Below are positions 43,601 through 56,282 of a stretch of 64,000 nt of DNA, in pieces. Within the stretch, counting starts at the first letter, position 1; the number at the start of each line of letters is the position of its first letter. The notes under the pieces were generated by a model. It saw only the letters and a program-made list of their open reading frames with translations, was not told where the DNA came from and searched no databases. Origin of the DNA: Nematostella vectensis. Taxonomy: Eukaryota; Cnidaria; Anthozoa; Actiniaria; Edwardsiidae. The stretch covers positions 7,112,203 to 7,176,202 of the forward strand of contig NC_064037.1 in assembly GCF_932526225.1 (NCBI RefSeq), in the 5' to 3' direction. The position numbers were made by a program, and so were the translations under genes.

Positions 43601-46600
43601 ATGAATGTTCCTGAGTGAGCAAGAGATCACCATCGGTGATACTGAATCGCTTTGCAGGCGCCTGTCCAGAGGGGGTTGGTCTGTCCTACTCGTGTAACGA
43701 GATATGTTCGACTCCGGTTGACCTCCATTGGTAGTTAAAAAGACGGTTGATTGTATGTATGTATTTAGGTAGAAAAAGTTTCTAGGTGGATTAGTGACCA
43801 GAGCTGGATCCCGATTTGAAGTATCCGTGGTCAGTGAATTTCTACTCTGGACCACACCCTGCGTTTTTCTTTAGACACGCCCCTGCTTCGAGTGACAAAA
43901 CAACAAGTGACGAGAAAAGAGGCTGTTTTGTGATGCCGTGTTATGATAGGTCATTTTGCGTGTCCTTTGTTCTATGGCTTATTGTCTTACCTCCTCCATA
44001 TCCCTCACGGGGACCAGTTTTCTTGGAAACCGTTTCTCCTTTGTGCTGTGTCCAGTCTCCTTTGTCATTGATATCGTTTTCCCAGAAGCAAAAACCGTTG
44101 TTAAAATCGCAAAACCCTGGAACATAATGATGATACAGAAATCAACTTGCACTAAGAATCTTGACCAAAGCCATGCTCGTACCTTCGTAATCGAGGACTA
44201 CCAGTTGGGTTGGTGTTGTGGGGGGCAAAGTTGTCATCGGAATATCAGGGTCTGAACCGAACGACGGACACTTTCCATTCGAGAATTCAATCTCGTCCAC
44301 AGCGATATCACCCCTCCAATCAGATCCACGAACGGCTTCAAGCTCGATCTAGACATAAAGGACTGAATTAATCACATGACAAACTCGATCTACAAGATCC
44401 AGATTGTTATTGACTCAAACATCTTCAAACAAAAGAAGAATCGTATTCGATCAGTCTGAAAATATTTCAAAATAATGATTGTAAAAATGTTTGTCGATAT
44501 GTCACGGAATGAACGTCTTGGGTGAGGTACGCTTAGTAATACTCACGAAATACGCTTTGACACTGCAGTCGATTGAGACAGCGGCATTTCTCCACACGTC
44601 ACCTTGGTGACCTTTCCGTTGCCATAGCAACTCTTGGTAAACCCCATCTCCGTTTCGGTAGACTCTCAATGCGCCCGTAGTCTTGCCATTCATGTTGTAC
44701 TTGAAGCGCATGCACAGTGAACCGTACAGAATACCGCTGACAAGTACCGCACTATCGCCTTGGACTCTCGGCTCCGAGGCTTCCATATAGATGTATCCGC
44801 CTTCGAAGAAAGAAACGGTTCGAGATCAGATTCCTTAACACGTACGCATCCCCTATCATATAACTTGTATACCGTTCTTGTCTTTCATTAAACCATGTAT
44901 CTATACCATAATTCTCACTAAAACTCTCGAGAGGTCACCGGTCTTGATACATAGTGTTTAAGGTTTTTTCTGATTCGGTTATCTCTTAGAGTACAAAATT
45001 CGACCAATTGCTATTTATAAGGGGGGTGTTTAACGTTTTTTTCCCGATTCTTTTATCTCTTATGGTCAAAAATTCCTTCGACCACACCCAATTTGCCATC
45101 TCTTAGGGGTAATAATTTCTGTTGACCACGCCCAAAGTGCCATCCCTAAGGGTTAACATCGTTTTTGCCGACGATCACCCCCGTCTGTTTTTATCATTCT
45201 GTTTTTGTCATTCCTCCCCCCCTGGTGTCAGACTTCCCACCCTTTGTTTGGAGAAGCAGTTTTTTGAGTAAGTACGCAGCTGCTTTGTCTCCTATTATAT
45301 TTGTTCTACAAAGGAGTTCTTTTGTCTCTATTCTTCTCGTTCTTTGTGTCGAGGTGCGGATATTGTTAATTTTCCCAATCAAATTGCAAATTTCAAAACT
45401 TTAAAACTGAGTCGCTCCAGAACTCACCCCGACTACCCTCCCCCCCCTCCCCCTTTATTGGTAATTCCACCCCTTACCATTGTACTTCGAAGGTCCGGTC
45501 TGTTTGCTTGGAGTCGAAGTTTTCGTCAATTTCCAGTTAAAGTCATCACGCACCGCGTTCTTCCACCCGCAGAATCCCTTCTCAAAGTCGCAGTTGCCTG
45601 AAATTTGGAAAGGTGTTTTAGGCAGTACAAATGCAGAACAATCTAAATATTAAACGATTAATGATTGTGCTTTAACTAATGTCTTGATCAGAAGATTTAG
45701 TTACCTGAAAAGCAATATCTTTATATCCCATTTTCACAATTCTTTCTATGTTATAAAATCAGAAGCTAATAAAAGTCGCAATTAATCAAGCTCTTATTAG
45801 ATATTATAGCTAAAATTGTTGTTGTGCGGGAATATGAAAATGATGTCACGTGTCAACTTGGCTCGTTACCATTCTTCTCCAGCAGGTTGAGTTCGCTTCT
45901 TATCTTACAGCATGAGCCCTCGCGCACTAGTATTCCATCGATAGCGGTATCTCCAAGATAGGTGCTTCCTCGCGTCGCTTCGATAACCACCTGAAAAAAA
46001 CACGGTTTTCTTAATCACTCAGTTCCTTCACCCAAAAAAATAAAACTTATTGCTTATCCCCAAGAAAGGGGATTTCTCAAAAAGATTTTCTATCCCTTGG
46101 AGCCTCCGCCCTCGAAATATATCGAAATGTGCTTTTATGTACCGAAAATCGGCACTGAACTTGCCATTCTCCGGAATTTTACCTTCGCCGGGTTTTTTCT
46201 TGAATCGCAGAAAATTTAAAAAAGCGTTAGCATTTCTAAGTTGATTTAATGTTGATCTCACCTTGTAGCACTGCTGGTCGGAGTTCAGCTCCACCATATC
46301 CCTGCGCCATGCGGCACCCTGGTCACCCAATCTCTGCCACACCCTATCCCACTTCTCAGTGGCTCCGTACCCCTCTCTCCGGTACACGGCCAGCGCGCCA
46401 GTCCCTGTGCCGTACATGTTGTAGTAGAATCGCAAACATACACGTCCGCATACAATAGGGCTGACCAGGCGCGCGGTGTCTCCTGGGCGTCTAGGGGAGG
46501 AAGACTCGATGAACGCATAATAACCTGTGAAGAAAGACATCGGTCACGAGATACATAGAACTAAAAGGCCGCTCTATAAGTTTTATATCCTCTCTTTACG

Positions 46601-49600
46601 GGGAAGGCATATAAAGAGTTTTTCTCGTAGCCTGAACCCTGCTGACCAACAGGGTGAAGGGGAGTTCTTACGTAAATAGAGAGTATTAGAAAGTTTTAAA
46701 AGGGGTTTACTGGAGTGGTTGGTGTAAATAATCAAACCAATAACAACAGCCATAAAAAATAACAAAAATAATAATATGAGGATTACAATGACGACGACGA
46801 TAATGATGGCGACGACGATGATGATGATGAGATAATGATGATGATGACAACGAAGACGACGACGGCGATGATGATGATGATGATGATAATGATAATGATG
46901 ATAATGATGACGATGATAATGATAAAAAATAATAATAATATATATTTCCGCACCCTGTCGGCCAGTATGGTCTCCGGGCGGGCCAGTCGCCGATGTTCCA
47001 GTTCGTCCCTTTGTGATCCTCCAGTCGAATTTGTCTGTAAATTTCTCATTGCTCCAATCACAGAATGTATTTTTATTGAAATCACAGGTGCCTGTAAATA
47101 AACGTAAAGAGAAAAAAAGAAAAACAAAGTAAGGGCAATCATCTGTATTATATAAATGTCACAGCGTTTCCTAGGATCAGGCTATTTTTAAACGCGCGCG
47201 CACGAACTGGCCAATCAGCTACGTTGACGTTGGTCGCGCGCGCGAGTGACGTGAGGCTGCACGCGCAAAACGCAGTTAAGAAGAATAGATTTTTATCTAT
47301 CATCCGTCGGTTTTGTTTGTTTGCCAAAAGAATTGCAAGCTAGAATTCAAAGTCATAGGTAGGGTTGGATTCATATTAAAGAAGAGAGCAACAAAAAGTT
47401 AAAGTACCGAAGAGAGAACATAACTTTTTGTCTGAGACTGCGCGTGCAGTTGAGCTCAGCCAAAACATCAACACAAAGGTTGAATCTGATTGGCTCATCC
47501 GCGCGTCTAAAAATAGCCTGATTCTAGGAAACGTCGTGACACCTATATAGTACCAGAACATGGGTAAGTTGATTGCCCCTACTTATGAGCCCCTGTCCTA
47601 TCTTATTATTTTGTAGGCATCTATAGCAAGTTCGCAAACCGCAAATAGATAGGAAGTTATGAATAAAACTAAGCGTCCCGTCTTGTATCTAATGGTGCTA
47701 ACGTGTGAATGCTAGTGTGGTTTTAAAGTCCACTTAAAAAATATCACTTATAAAACGCAAGAGCAAACGCCGCTGCACAACCTATCAACCTGGTCTCCGG
47801 CGATATCACCCCAAACTGGCCGTAGCCATAGTGACGGCTGTTAATGACCGACCAAACTGGCCGTAGCCATAGTAATGGGGCGTGGTCACTAGTACTTTCT
47901 AATTGGGTGTGGTCATACCTTTCGCAATAGTGACGTTAGCAGGGGGTCCGGCGAATTTTGCCATGAGTTTTTCAGGATTCTCTCCATTGCACGTCTTGTC
48001 TGCGAATATGATGTTGTCAATGGCGATATCTCCGCGGTATCCATTCCCGACCTCACCAACGAACATCACCTAGAAGAAATAAAGTCATTTTTTGAACCTT
48101 AGAGATGGACGATGAGAAATTACTTAAACCAACTGAAATTATAAATTAGCTAAAACCACAGTAACAACATAAGAATAGGTTTTCATTATCAGATGCACAG
48201 TATTTTCTCACAAAATCGCAAATTGTGGAGTACAGTGAAAGATCTTATAAACCATCGCTTATATTCTTCAAGGCCAGGAGATGTTATGAGTGCCTGATGC
48301 GCAGGCTTATTTCAATTTTTTTTAGACGCAGATGAATACTGTAAACCTCTTGACTTAACAAATTTGCTTTGTGTATTTAAACAAAGCAATTATAACTGAT
48401 ACCATGAGACATATGCACACGTTCCAAATGAAGGGAAGTCTTGATAGATTTAGATATTTTGCTTGGCGGGGGGCTTATTTGAGGTATGAACTTAGACGGG
48501 GCTTGATAGATACTTTAAGAATCATTCATAATAAAAATCAAGGGACTACTTACGTAGAAGGACTTGCCGTATATCGTAACATTGTCCCTCCTCCATTTGT
48601 TCCCAAGATTGCCTGACTTCTTCCACAGGGAGACCTTCTCACCAAACTCGCTCCGATCGTCCACAAAAATCTCGAGTGAGGCAATGTTTTCCCCAAACAT
48701 ATGGTAGCTGAAACTCATGCACATCACTCCGTCATAGGGACCGTTTGAAAGGGCGGCCTCATCACCAGGCTTGCGGGGGGACGAGCTTTCGATGTACATG
48801 AAGTAGGTGCCTAATAGCGGAAGATTTTTTCAAGGGAAATAAAAAGCAATGGTTAAATGAAAAGGAAATCATACTGTTTAAAATGAGTCATGTTCCTCGG
48901 TCAATGAGAACGCACGTATACCACGATAGCTGATGCGCATTCCACAGGGCCCCTTACCTGTTGCGCCATTTTTCGGCCCAGTGCCCGAGCTGGGTGTCGA
49001 GTACCGCTGTCGCTTCCAATCGAAGTTAAAGCTGTTTTTTGAGCTCCGCTTCAGATTAGTCCACCCACACATGCTCTGCTCAAACGAGCAGTTTCCTGGT
49101 AAGGGAGGAGGTTTAGATTATGGCATCCATGATTGAATGAGACACGATTCGCATATTAGCGAAGGAGGTTTAGATTATGGCATCCATGACTGAATGAGAC
49201 ACGATTCGCATATTAGCGAATTGCGTCGACCTTAATGTAATAAAAAAAAAAAACAATAAGAAAACACAAGAAGAACACAACAATAATAACAACATCAACA
49301 ATCAACAGAAATAACAACAACAGAATGTTTTGAAACTGCTTGCTTTTCATTTTAAAGCTGCAAACTAATGCCAGCTTTCGTTCTATTTTTCTACAACAAG
49401 TATCTCACGGGCGTAACTTGATCACGGATGGCCCAGTGTGGTACTTTACAGGGTTCTGGCGATACGCAGCGAGATCTTGGCGCATACTTAGGGTTAAGGC
49501 ACCTATGATACGCCTCCAACTGATCCAAAAGACATAAGGGAGAACAACAACAAGAAGAAATCGCTGTGTCCTGCCAAGTATCACAAAGCATTGCCTCCGC

Positions 49601-51826
49601 GTTAAGTGAGGCCGACTAAGCGGGAAAATGCGACTTGAATATGCGAGTAATGTCATAGCTGTTGTTGATAAAGTAAGGCGGAATTCGCTATGGGTGGTGC
49701 GCAAAAAAGAAACGTGTCCAATACACATGGGAAAGTGTCTAATACCCTGACCGTAACTGCAAAAAAAATACTAAGAGCAAAAATACTAATGATAGTAATG
49801 CGCTAAAAAAGTGCGCAACACCACACACTAAAACGATACTAATGTAAACGAAGACGGAGCACAGCTAACTTAAATAATACTAGTTCAAACGAAGATAGGG
49901 CGCAGCGCACTTAAATGATACTAGTGCAAGCGAAGATAGGGCGCAGCTCACTTAAATGATACTAGCGCAAACAAAGACGGAGCGCAGCGCACTTAAATGA
50001 TACTAGTGCAAACGTAGATTGTACGCAACGCACTAAAAAAGAAACTAGTGCAAGCATTTGTTTGTGTGTTTGCTGTATTTACAGACATTCTGCGCTGTTT
50101 GAGCTCAAAGAGGCCATAGTCTCGACAGATCACTTTCGGCGCTGCTTTTCGACTCCAAAACTGTAAACGAAACCTAAAAAAGTGTTTAATCCCCTAGGTT
50201 AATTGGGGTGTAAATGACCACCCATCGACACAAGGGAAAAGCGCGACATCGCCAACCGATACAAGTGTTTAGTTTCAGCTATACAACTATTTGAATTTTA
50301 TTACAACTGGAGGTATATATCAATAATCTGATAAAGTAAGATGCGCGCGTCAGGTTTTAAATTTAAGAAGGATTAGCGTGTTTTTAGCTACTCTCATAGT
50401 ATGTAGAAGGAGTACAGGACTAAGGTTTGAAACACAGCGAATTAGACTTAACTAACAGAGCGAAATCTCTAAGACAGGAAATTCTAACTCATCATTAGAT
50501 GAGCGGGTTTTATGGATGTTTTCTTTACCTTTGGTGGCTCTCGGATTTAACACGCAAACGGATAAGCATAAAGAACGTTGCAGGGTTATTTTGAAAAAAA
50601 GAAAGAATAGAACATCCAATACGAAAAAAAAAACATGGTGGTTAACAATCTTTAATATCTATAACTCGTTAAACTTAAATAAAAATAAATTGTTTTACTA
50701 TTGTATGAAAGAGAACGAAGAACAACAAGATATGGTTTGTTTCTGAGGCTTACATATTAAATATCAAAAGGGATAAACTCTACCGCCATCGTTTATTTTT
50801 GACTTTTCTATTTCATACAATTTTCAACAATCCAAGTTGAAAAACCAAACTCGGATATCTACCCAGCGTGTCGTCATTGATACTCCGAAGATATTCGAAA
50901 CATGAAAATCCGATTTCACTTTCAAATTCCCATAAATCCTTTCTGAGGAAGATGCATTTCTTAGAGCATCGTTATATAGTGCATTATATTGGATAAATAT
51001 ATAATACACTATAATAAATAATTACTGTTTTTCAAAGCAAAACGGGCTGCGCGCCAAGGATTTTTGGCGGGAATTCTGGCTGTGCGTCTCGCTAGACCTC
51101 CGCAAGTCCTTGAACCCTTAACCGCAAAACCATATACAAACCTGATTTAGAAACAGGAAACATTGGCTTATTATAAGTCTCTTAACCTATGCTGTAATTC
51201 CCTTTAAAGAGTTTTATTGGTAAGAGATTTAACCAACACCACTTTTTTGGCGAACTAGCTGGGCAACTTTCCTCGAGTGTGTTTTTTTAAGTTTTTCGTT
51301 TGTAAAGACGTTTATGTTTTCAAAACAAAAAAGGGTGATAGTTGATAGATGATACCCTCGTCATTAATCGTCCGTGTATTGTAATTATGAAAATGTTTGC
51401 TAATGCCTTGTGCACACTAGCAACATAACAACATAACGACATGGGCGCACTATGTTTAGCCCGACATAACGACATGAACATAATGACATAAAAGAAAAGA
51501 CATGTTTTTTCTCTTATATCGTTATGTCTATGTCGGTATGTCGAAGATAAGAGTGCGCTCGCCCATGTCGTTATGTCGATATGTCGCTAGTGTGCACTAG
51601 GCATAAATGATGTTTGAGGCTTTACAAAGTTGTACTTTGGTATATGAAAACATAGAAATTCGGACGAATTAATGTAGATGAATCTTGAATATGTAGTTTT
51701 GTACGTACCTATGAGCCTAGTATTTCGATACTTCCATTCTCCTTTGGGTGACGCTGGAGCACCAGAAATAGCAAAAACACAAGCTGCAAAGGCTAATCCG
51801 ACAAGAAAAACCGCCCTTCTCCCCAT
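40288..51826 (-). CDS. Secreted protein with five MAM domains
   Basis: Sixteen exons (5' to 3'): 51709-51826, 48958-49095, 48554-48810, 47919-48069, 46954-47091, 46262-46524, 45870-45990, 45478-45597, 44547-44800, 44183-44348, 43991-44116, 43363-43610, 42287-42419, 41759-41944, 41024-41295, 40288-40419. The sum is 2823 nt, 940 aa, in frame to TGA. Exon 1 encodes a signal peptide ([20 protein letters not shown]). MAM domains sit at about residues 40-221, 222-395, 396-575, 576-744 and 745-940, each from three exons with phases 1-1-0-1. Typical words are C-x-F-E/N ... C-x-W, a Y-x-E-A/S-S strand, C-x-x-F-x-Y-x-M-x-G, G-x-x-G-x-x-W and RG-x-x-Y-x-[12 protein letters not shown] modules mediate extracellular adhesion and homo-oligomerisation. 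No membrane anchor, LDLa or enzyme domain is seen, so an extracellular matrix or adhesion role is inferred. Exact family name not recognised. Confidence 0.93.
40550..41013. repeat. (GA)n/(GGGA)n microsatellite, about 460 bp
   Basis: About 25 GA repeats, then roughly 90 GGGA units, then a mixed GGGA/GA border. It lies in the last intron of the MAM gene and ends only about 3 bp from the donor GTGAGAGC of exon 41024-41295. All long open frames over it (Arg-Glu-Gly, Pro-Ser-Leu) are artefacts. Confidence 0.98.
42160..42290. repeat. Degenerate repeat around the MAM exon 13 donor
   Basis: acttacat(t/a)gcg(a/g)ca with a following gaccttg/gacattt word occurs at the true donor (42281) and again about 68 bp further into the intron (near 42213), and ccacaggttga(c/a)cgtg also occurs twice (near 42250 and 42188). 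This looks like an old duplication that included the 5' splice site. Confidence 0.55.
42489..43200. repeat. (CACCAT)n hexanucleotide microsatellite, about 710 bp
   Basis: CACCAT units with scattered CAT or CAC trinucleotide slips. Frames read poly-His, Ile-Thr or Met-Val over hundreds of codons; none is a gene. The array fills the intron between MAM exons 42287-42419 and 43363-43610 and ends at the 31-bp donor array. Confidence 0.98.
43200..43372. repeat. 31-bp array: six copies of the MAM exon 12 donor
   Basis: Unit cctaccacataatcattgct plus tggctacacaa. On the gene strand each copy reads CAATGATTAT then GTGGTAGGTTGTG, i.e. the last ten bases of exon 43363-43610 plus its 5' splice site. The copy beginning at 43355 is the true junction; five copies lie downstream in the intron. 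Confidence 0.9.
46790..46940. repeat. ATC/ATG trinucleotide microsatellite next to MAM exon 5 donor
   Basis: Interrupted gat/gac trinucleotides on the plus strand, starting about 15 bases inside the intron from the donor GTGCGG at 46953. Low-complexity Met/Ile/Ser frames over it are artefacts. Confidence 0.9.
47158..47540. mobile_element. MITE-like element with 39-bp imperfect terminal inverted repeats
   Basis: Left end gtcacagcgtttcctaggat continues caggctatttttaaacgcg; the right end is its near-complement, with about four mismatches, finishing at gtcgtgac. The interior is GC-rich near the ends (cgcgcgcg) with no coding capacity. It lies in the MAM gene intron between exons 46954-47091 and 47919-48069. 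No clear target-site duplication. Confidence 0.7.
49103..49219. repeat. 58-bp direct tandem duplication
   Basis: The block gaggtttagattatggcatc then atga(t/c)tgaatgagacacgattc gcatattagcg occurs twice in a row with one difference, just upstream (gene sense) of the acceptor of MAM exon 48958-49095. Confidence 0.85.
49836..50060. repeat. 41-bp tandem repeat, about five to six units
   Basis: Unit actagtgcaaacgaagatag then ggcgcagcgcacttaaatgat, with several substitutions per copy. It lies in the long first intron of the MAM gene. No coding role. Confidence 0.85.
51404..51603. mobile_element. PIF/Harbinger-like MITE with TAA target duplication
   Basis: Long inverted ends: tgccttgtgcacactagcaa at 51404 and its complement ending ctagtgtgcactaggca at 51603; the arms continue with acgacatgggcgc/gcccatgtcgt. 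Both flanks are TAA (51401-51403 and 51604-51606), the 3-bp TWA duplication typical of PIF/Harbinger. About 200 bp, non-coding, in MAM intron 1. A truncated relative lies at 54426-54535. Confidence 0.75.
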
Positions 51827-51923
51827 TGTATTTTCTCAACACTTCGTCGCGCAACCTTTGGTACTTCTTCGAGGTGAGAGCGGCGAAGCTGGCGGAAAAC
51901 TGAACGCCCGTGATCTTGGATCG

Positions 51924-51932
51924 CTTTTTATA
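51924..51932 (-). promoter_or_regulatory. Probable TATA box of the MAM gene
   Basis: On the minus strand TATAAAAAG lies about 100 bp before the start codon at 51826, leaving room for a 5' UTR of about 70 bases. This suits a TATA-type, tissue-restricted promoter. Confidence 0.5.
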
Positions 51933-54425
51933 ACTGTTCAACTATCAATGGCATGAAGTATCCCGCTGTAGAGAGAGGAGTACTGTTCCGCTTGTGCTTG
52001 AGTACGGAGAATTAAAAGAAAATCACTGAGGAAGTACGTGGAAAAGCATTTTCCGAATTCCAAGCCGACTGATTTTTGACATGGGGTTAAAATATACGAA
52101 CACATGCTTGTGAAGCAGTGATCATATTGGTATAGTTTTAATTGAAAGATGATGTTCGCACTATTTGAAAGTTAAAAACTTAATCATAAAGCTGATTTCT
52201 GCGTCTTTTGGTAGCGTCTGGTGGTGTTTCTATTTTTGTGATTGCTTAAGGCGAAGGGCGCCTTGTCAATGGAGTGAAAGACAAAATTTTGTGTTCCATG
52301 TATAAAGTGAGGTTCGAGTTGAATTTATTATTGATCAGAGTGATATATTGGCGAGGCTAGCGACATTAAATTGTGATTATATGACTGCTGACTATGATTG
52401 GATGGTTTTCCACTATTACTACATGCAGTGTGCGTACACTTATTCCAAATAAGGTTCTGGAAATCGTGTCATGACCCGCAGTGGACTATGGTTAAAGTAA
52501 AAAAAAAAGGCTGATAGGTTCTCTTGCTGCAAAGGCTAGGTTTATGGAAGTCATGTGAATGTTAGACGCACATTAATAGGATTAATCAGTTTTTAAAACC
52601 TTTACTTTTTCTTACACTTATTTTGAAGCACTTCGGGTTACACCCACATGATGGATTTTGAGTGAAATAATTAATACACTATTTAATACACGATTTGTGG
52701 TGTCGACCTTTTTCCGACAGCAAAATTGCTATTCTTTCATTGCTGTGAGCTCTTCTAAAAAGGGACGTGTTTCTCCTCCGTGTTCTCTTCTTGTCATGTG
52801 TGATTTTGTGCGTATTACCTCGATTCTATGCATTATGGCATGGAGTTTCAATGATTATTGTAACGTAACACACCATAGACAAACAAAGACTTCTCCGTAT
52901 CATTCTGCGTTCATCTCAAATATTGCTATTTAAATGCGCAATTAAGTGCATGAGTCAGTGTTTATAGCATTATCTTGCGAATTTAACATGTCACAGAACT
53001 ACTCACAGAGATGGCGAATGAGTGTCAAGTGCTGAATGCTTACATGGCGTATTAACATCATTTTTACTATCTTTCGTACCGAAATAACAAGCCCTCTGTA
53101 ACTCGAATCCTGTTGCTTAGTTGAGGCAAAATCAATTTCCCTCGGATTTGCTGTTTTATTGCTCCTTTTTTTAAATGCTGCATTTGTAAAGAGGTAAAAA
53201 AGTTAGTTGTCATTGCACAAGGCGAACGAAACAGTAATATAATCGAATGAATAAAAGCGTGCCAAATTGTTATGTGCAACGCGAAATGGCTGCATTTTTC
53301 ATCGGATTAAATAAAGCTATGACAGAAACGTAGAGAGAAACAAGTGAGACAACGGTTGTATCACCGCGAACCCTTTGGGAATTGACAGTAAAGTACTTTA
53401 GAAGTTACTGGAAGGTACTCCCAAAGGGCTGAGATATGTTGAATGAGATTTGAACGAGTCTCCTTAATCTTCCCCATGCAGAGCTTGTGTTGTATTTTTT
53501 CAACACAGAGAAACATACTTTCCTGATTAAAAAAAATAAGGTGGCGTAAATTAAATAATATCGTGACATGGATAACTCACAAAATACCGGAAACCCATTT
53601 AAAGTCTAAATCACGAATCCGCTTAAGCATTTAAACAATTACTGGTTCTCGCAACATCCATAACAATGCAAAGAAAACTGTTATTACAATGGCAGACAAA
53701 ACAATCTTATTTTTTGAAAGCTCTAACAATCTATGATAATTGTGGATTTTGTAGTTTCAATATTTGTAAAGCATTGCATCTTTCGATTAAAAAAGCAAGA
53801 CATTCAAAAACATTTAATGGGCTGTTTTTCAGGCAACAAATTTGGTGAGCAAAACGTTCACATTTGCAAATGTGTTTAGTGGTAAATAATCGTCGAAGAC
53901 CTTTTTCAAATTGATTACCCCCTACGATCAGCAACAGATCACCTCAGGGTAAAAATATGTACACTCATGGTAAACAAATCATAAAGCCATCAAAACGCTC
54001 GTTTGCGTATGAAGATATCACCATAACCAGTAGAGCGAAACCCCCGATTGCTCAAAGTTTGTGTAACTAACTTGCTAACGATGACTTTCACATACACATC
54101 TCAAATCAGATATATTTGTGATGCGTGTTCCACGCGATTCAGTTCATTTACTGGTGAATTAGAACGATTACGCAAAAAATACGTCAAATTTCTCGAGTAG
54201 GCGATGATGAAGTGTGAATGGGCGGATTGCGCTGCGCATGCGGAAAACAGACACCATGAACCGGGTATAAGCTTACAATTTGATGAATTACTTTTCCCTG
54301 AAGTCCATTCATGAAAAATGAGGGGCTAAGATGACTTTTAAATGAGCTTTTAAGTGTCAACAGTGACTACCCCTTTAAAAGATTCCGTCAACAACACACT
54401 ACTCAAGGAAACTCTCACGATAACT

Positions 54426-54535
54426 CCGTGCACACTAGTGACATAACAACATAGGCGCTCGCACTCTTTTAAGCCCGACATGGCGACATGGAAAATAATG
54501 ATATAAAAGAAAAAACGCTTTTTTCATTTAAAAAT
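54426..54535. mobile_element. Truncated relative of the 51404 MITE
   Basis: ccgtgcacactagtgacata then acaacatagg and later aagcccgacatggcgacatg, aaaataatgatataaaagaa match the left half of the 51404 element; the right terminal repeat is absent. Confidence 0.6.
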
Positions 54536-54758
54536 GAATAGAACCTCTACTGACGAAGTTCCTGTATCGACTTTGGTTATAGTCTATCTTACGCGTCTCA
54601 GAATCAGGCTTACTGTAGTAATAAAAGTAAAGGTTTTATGATAATTTGATCTTATACTGTGATACACAATTTTTTTTTAAACCTTTTTTTATTAGAACGT
54701 CCAGCCTGAGATTTTACCAAATTTAAAGAACATGTTAAGAACATGTCGAGGCTCAAAT

Positions 54759-55255
54759 AGTTACATATCCTCACCACTCCCTATTGCCATGCCACGGGTA
54801 TACTAAGTTATGGGAAGCACCCGCTCCTGGATATGGCAAAAGGGTAGCGATGAGGGTAGTTACATATCCTCACCACTCCCTATTGTCATGCCACGGGTAT
54901 ACTAAGTTATGGGAAGCACCCGCTCCTGGATATGGCAAAAGGGTAGCGATGAGGGTAGTTACATATCCTCACCACTCCCTATTGTCATGCCACGGGTATA
55001 CTAAGTTATGGGAAGCACCCGCTCCTGGCTATGGCAACAGGGTAGCGATGAGGGTAGTTACATATCCTCACCACTCCCTATTGTCATGCCACGGGTATAC
55101 TAAGTTATGGGAAGCACCCGCTCCTGGCTATGGCAAAAGGGTAGCGATGAGGGTAGTTACATATCCTCACCACTCCCTATTGTCATGCCACAGGTATACT
55201 AAGTTATGGGAAGCACCCGCTCCTGGCTATGGCAAAAGGGTAGCGATGAGGGTTT
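54759..55255. repeat. 99-bp tandem repeat, five units
   Basis: Unit runs from agttacatatcctcaccact to gggtagcgatgagggt, period 99 bp, with only a few differences among copies. As 99 is a multiple of three, a 33-residue repeat frame is open through all copies on the plus strand, but it lacks start context, splice partners and a recognisable domain. Confidence 0.93.
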
Positions 55256-55910
55256 GCTAGAGTGTGTGCACCGTCACCAGGGGGGGTGGGTGGGGCTCCT
55301 TTCTCCCCCCGTCTGCAGTCTCGGCAAACATGACCCAGAATGAGTCGGGAAATTATCATTATATATCCCAGGTACACATGGGTATCCACATCCCTAGGGA
55401 CTATCTTATTGGATAACTCTAGATTACCCCGTGACATTCCAATTACTTAAGTAGTGAGAATAGCAGAAATTTTTTTTAGTCCTGATGCGTTCTAAAATTA
55501 ATGCAGAATTAAAGTGCGCAAAGTAACAACATGTTATTGTAATACTCTGTCTAATAATTCATTGAGTATTATATTAAGCCTCGTCCCCAGGCTATTCCTT
55601 TGATGTCAGCTACATGATGCTTTGTGCGCAGACTCACACTTTCCAATATGGCTGGCGCTTCATGCCGACTTATATTCAGCCTTAAAATGTCCCAAAAATA
55701 AGAACAGTCCAGCCTCAACTAAAAATTAGACGTTTTCTATCCACGCTCAAGAAAACGCACTTTTACTGCGTCGAAAAAATATGAGACATAGCAAAGGTCA
55801 ATTCATACCTGGGCCTAGTCGTAAGAGCTTCCAAGATCCTCCTTGACGCTCTGATCGGGTCGGCTGCACCTCTCCCAAGATGGCGGATCACCCAACTCTC
55901 CAGACTTTAA

Positions 55911-56112
55911 AGCCTGCTTGCAGGCGGTACTCGGTGTTATTATTGCGAAAAACCCTCTCCGCTTGGTGATCGGGCGCCATCTTGTATTTTAAGACGCGTG
56001 GTTCCTGGGGGCGAGCGGAAAAACGGACGAAAAAATACAAGATGGCGCCCGATCACCGAGCGGAGAGGGTTTCCCGCAATAATAACACCGAGTACCGGCT
56101 GCAAGCAGGCTA
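55911..56112. mobile_element. Fold-back MITE with about 80-bp arms
   Basis: Left arm starts agcctgcttgcaggcggtac then tcggtgttattattgcg and continues to gcgccatcttgtatttt; the right arm mirrors it, ending accggctgcaagcaggct. End sequence AGCCTGCTNGC resembles the 37680 element. Flanks cagacttt and cagacccc may be a decayed 8-bp target duplication. No coding capacity. Confidence 0.7.
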
Positions 56113-56282
56113 CAGACCCCACTAATGGTTGAATCTCGGAGGAATATTGAGGAAGGGAATTGGCCAATCATAGAGTGCGTGCGATTGGGTGGAGCACATA
56201 ACAAAAGAACCTTATAATAAATAGATTTATTACTGCTCAGTAGTAATACTGATACAAATGCATGGCTATACGTATTTCAAAT

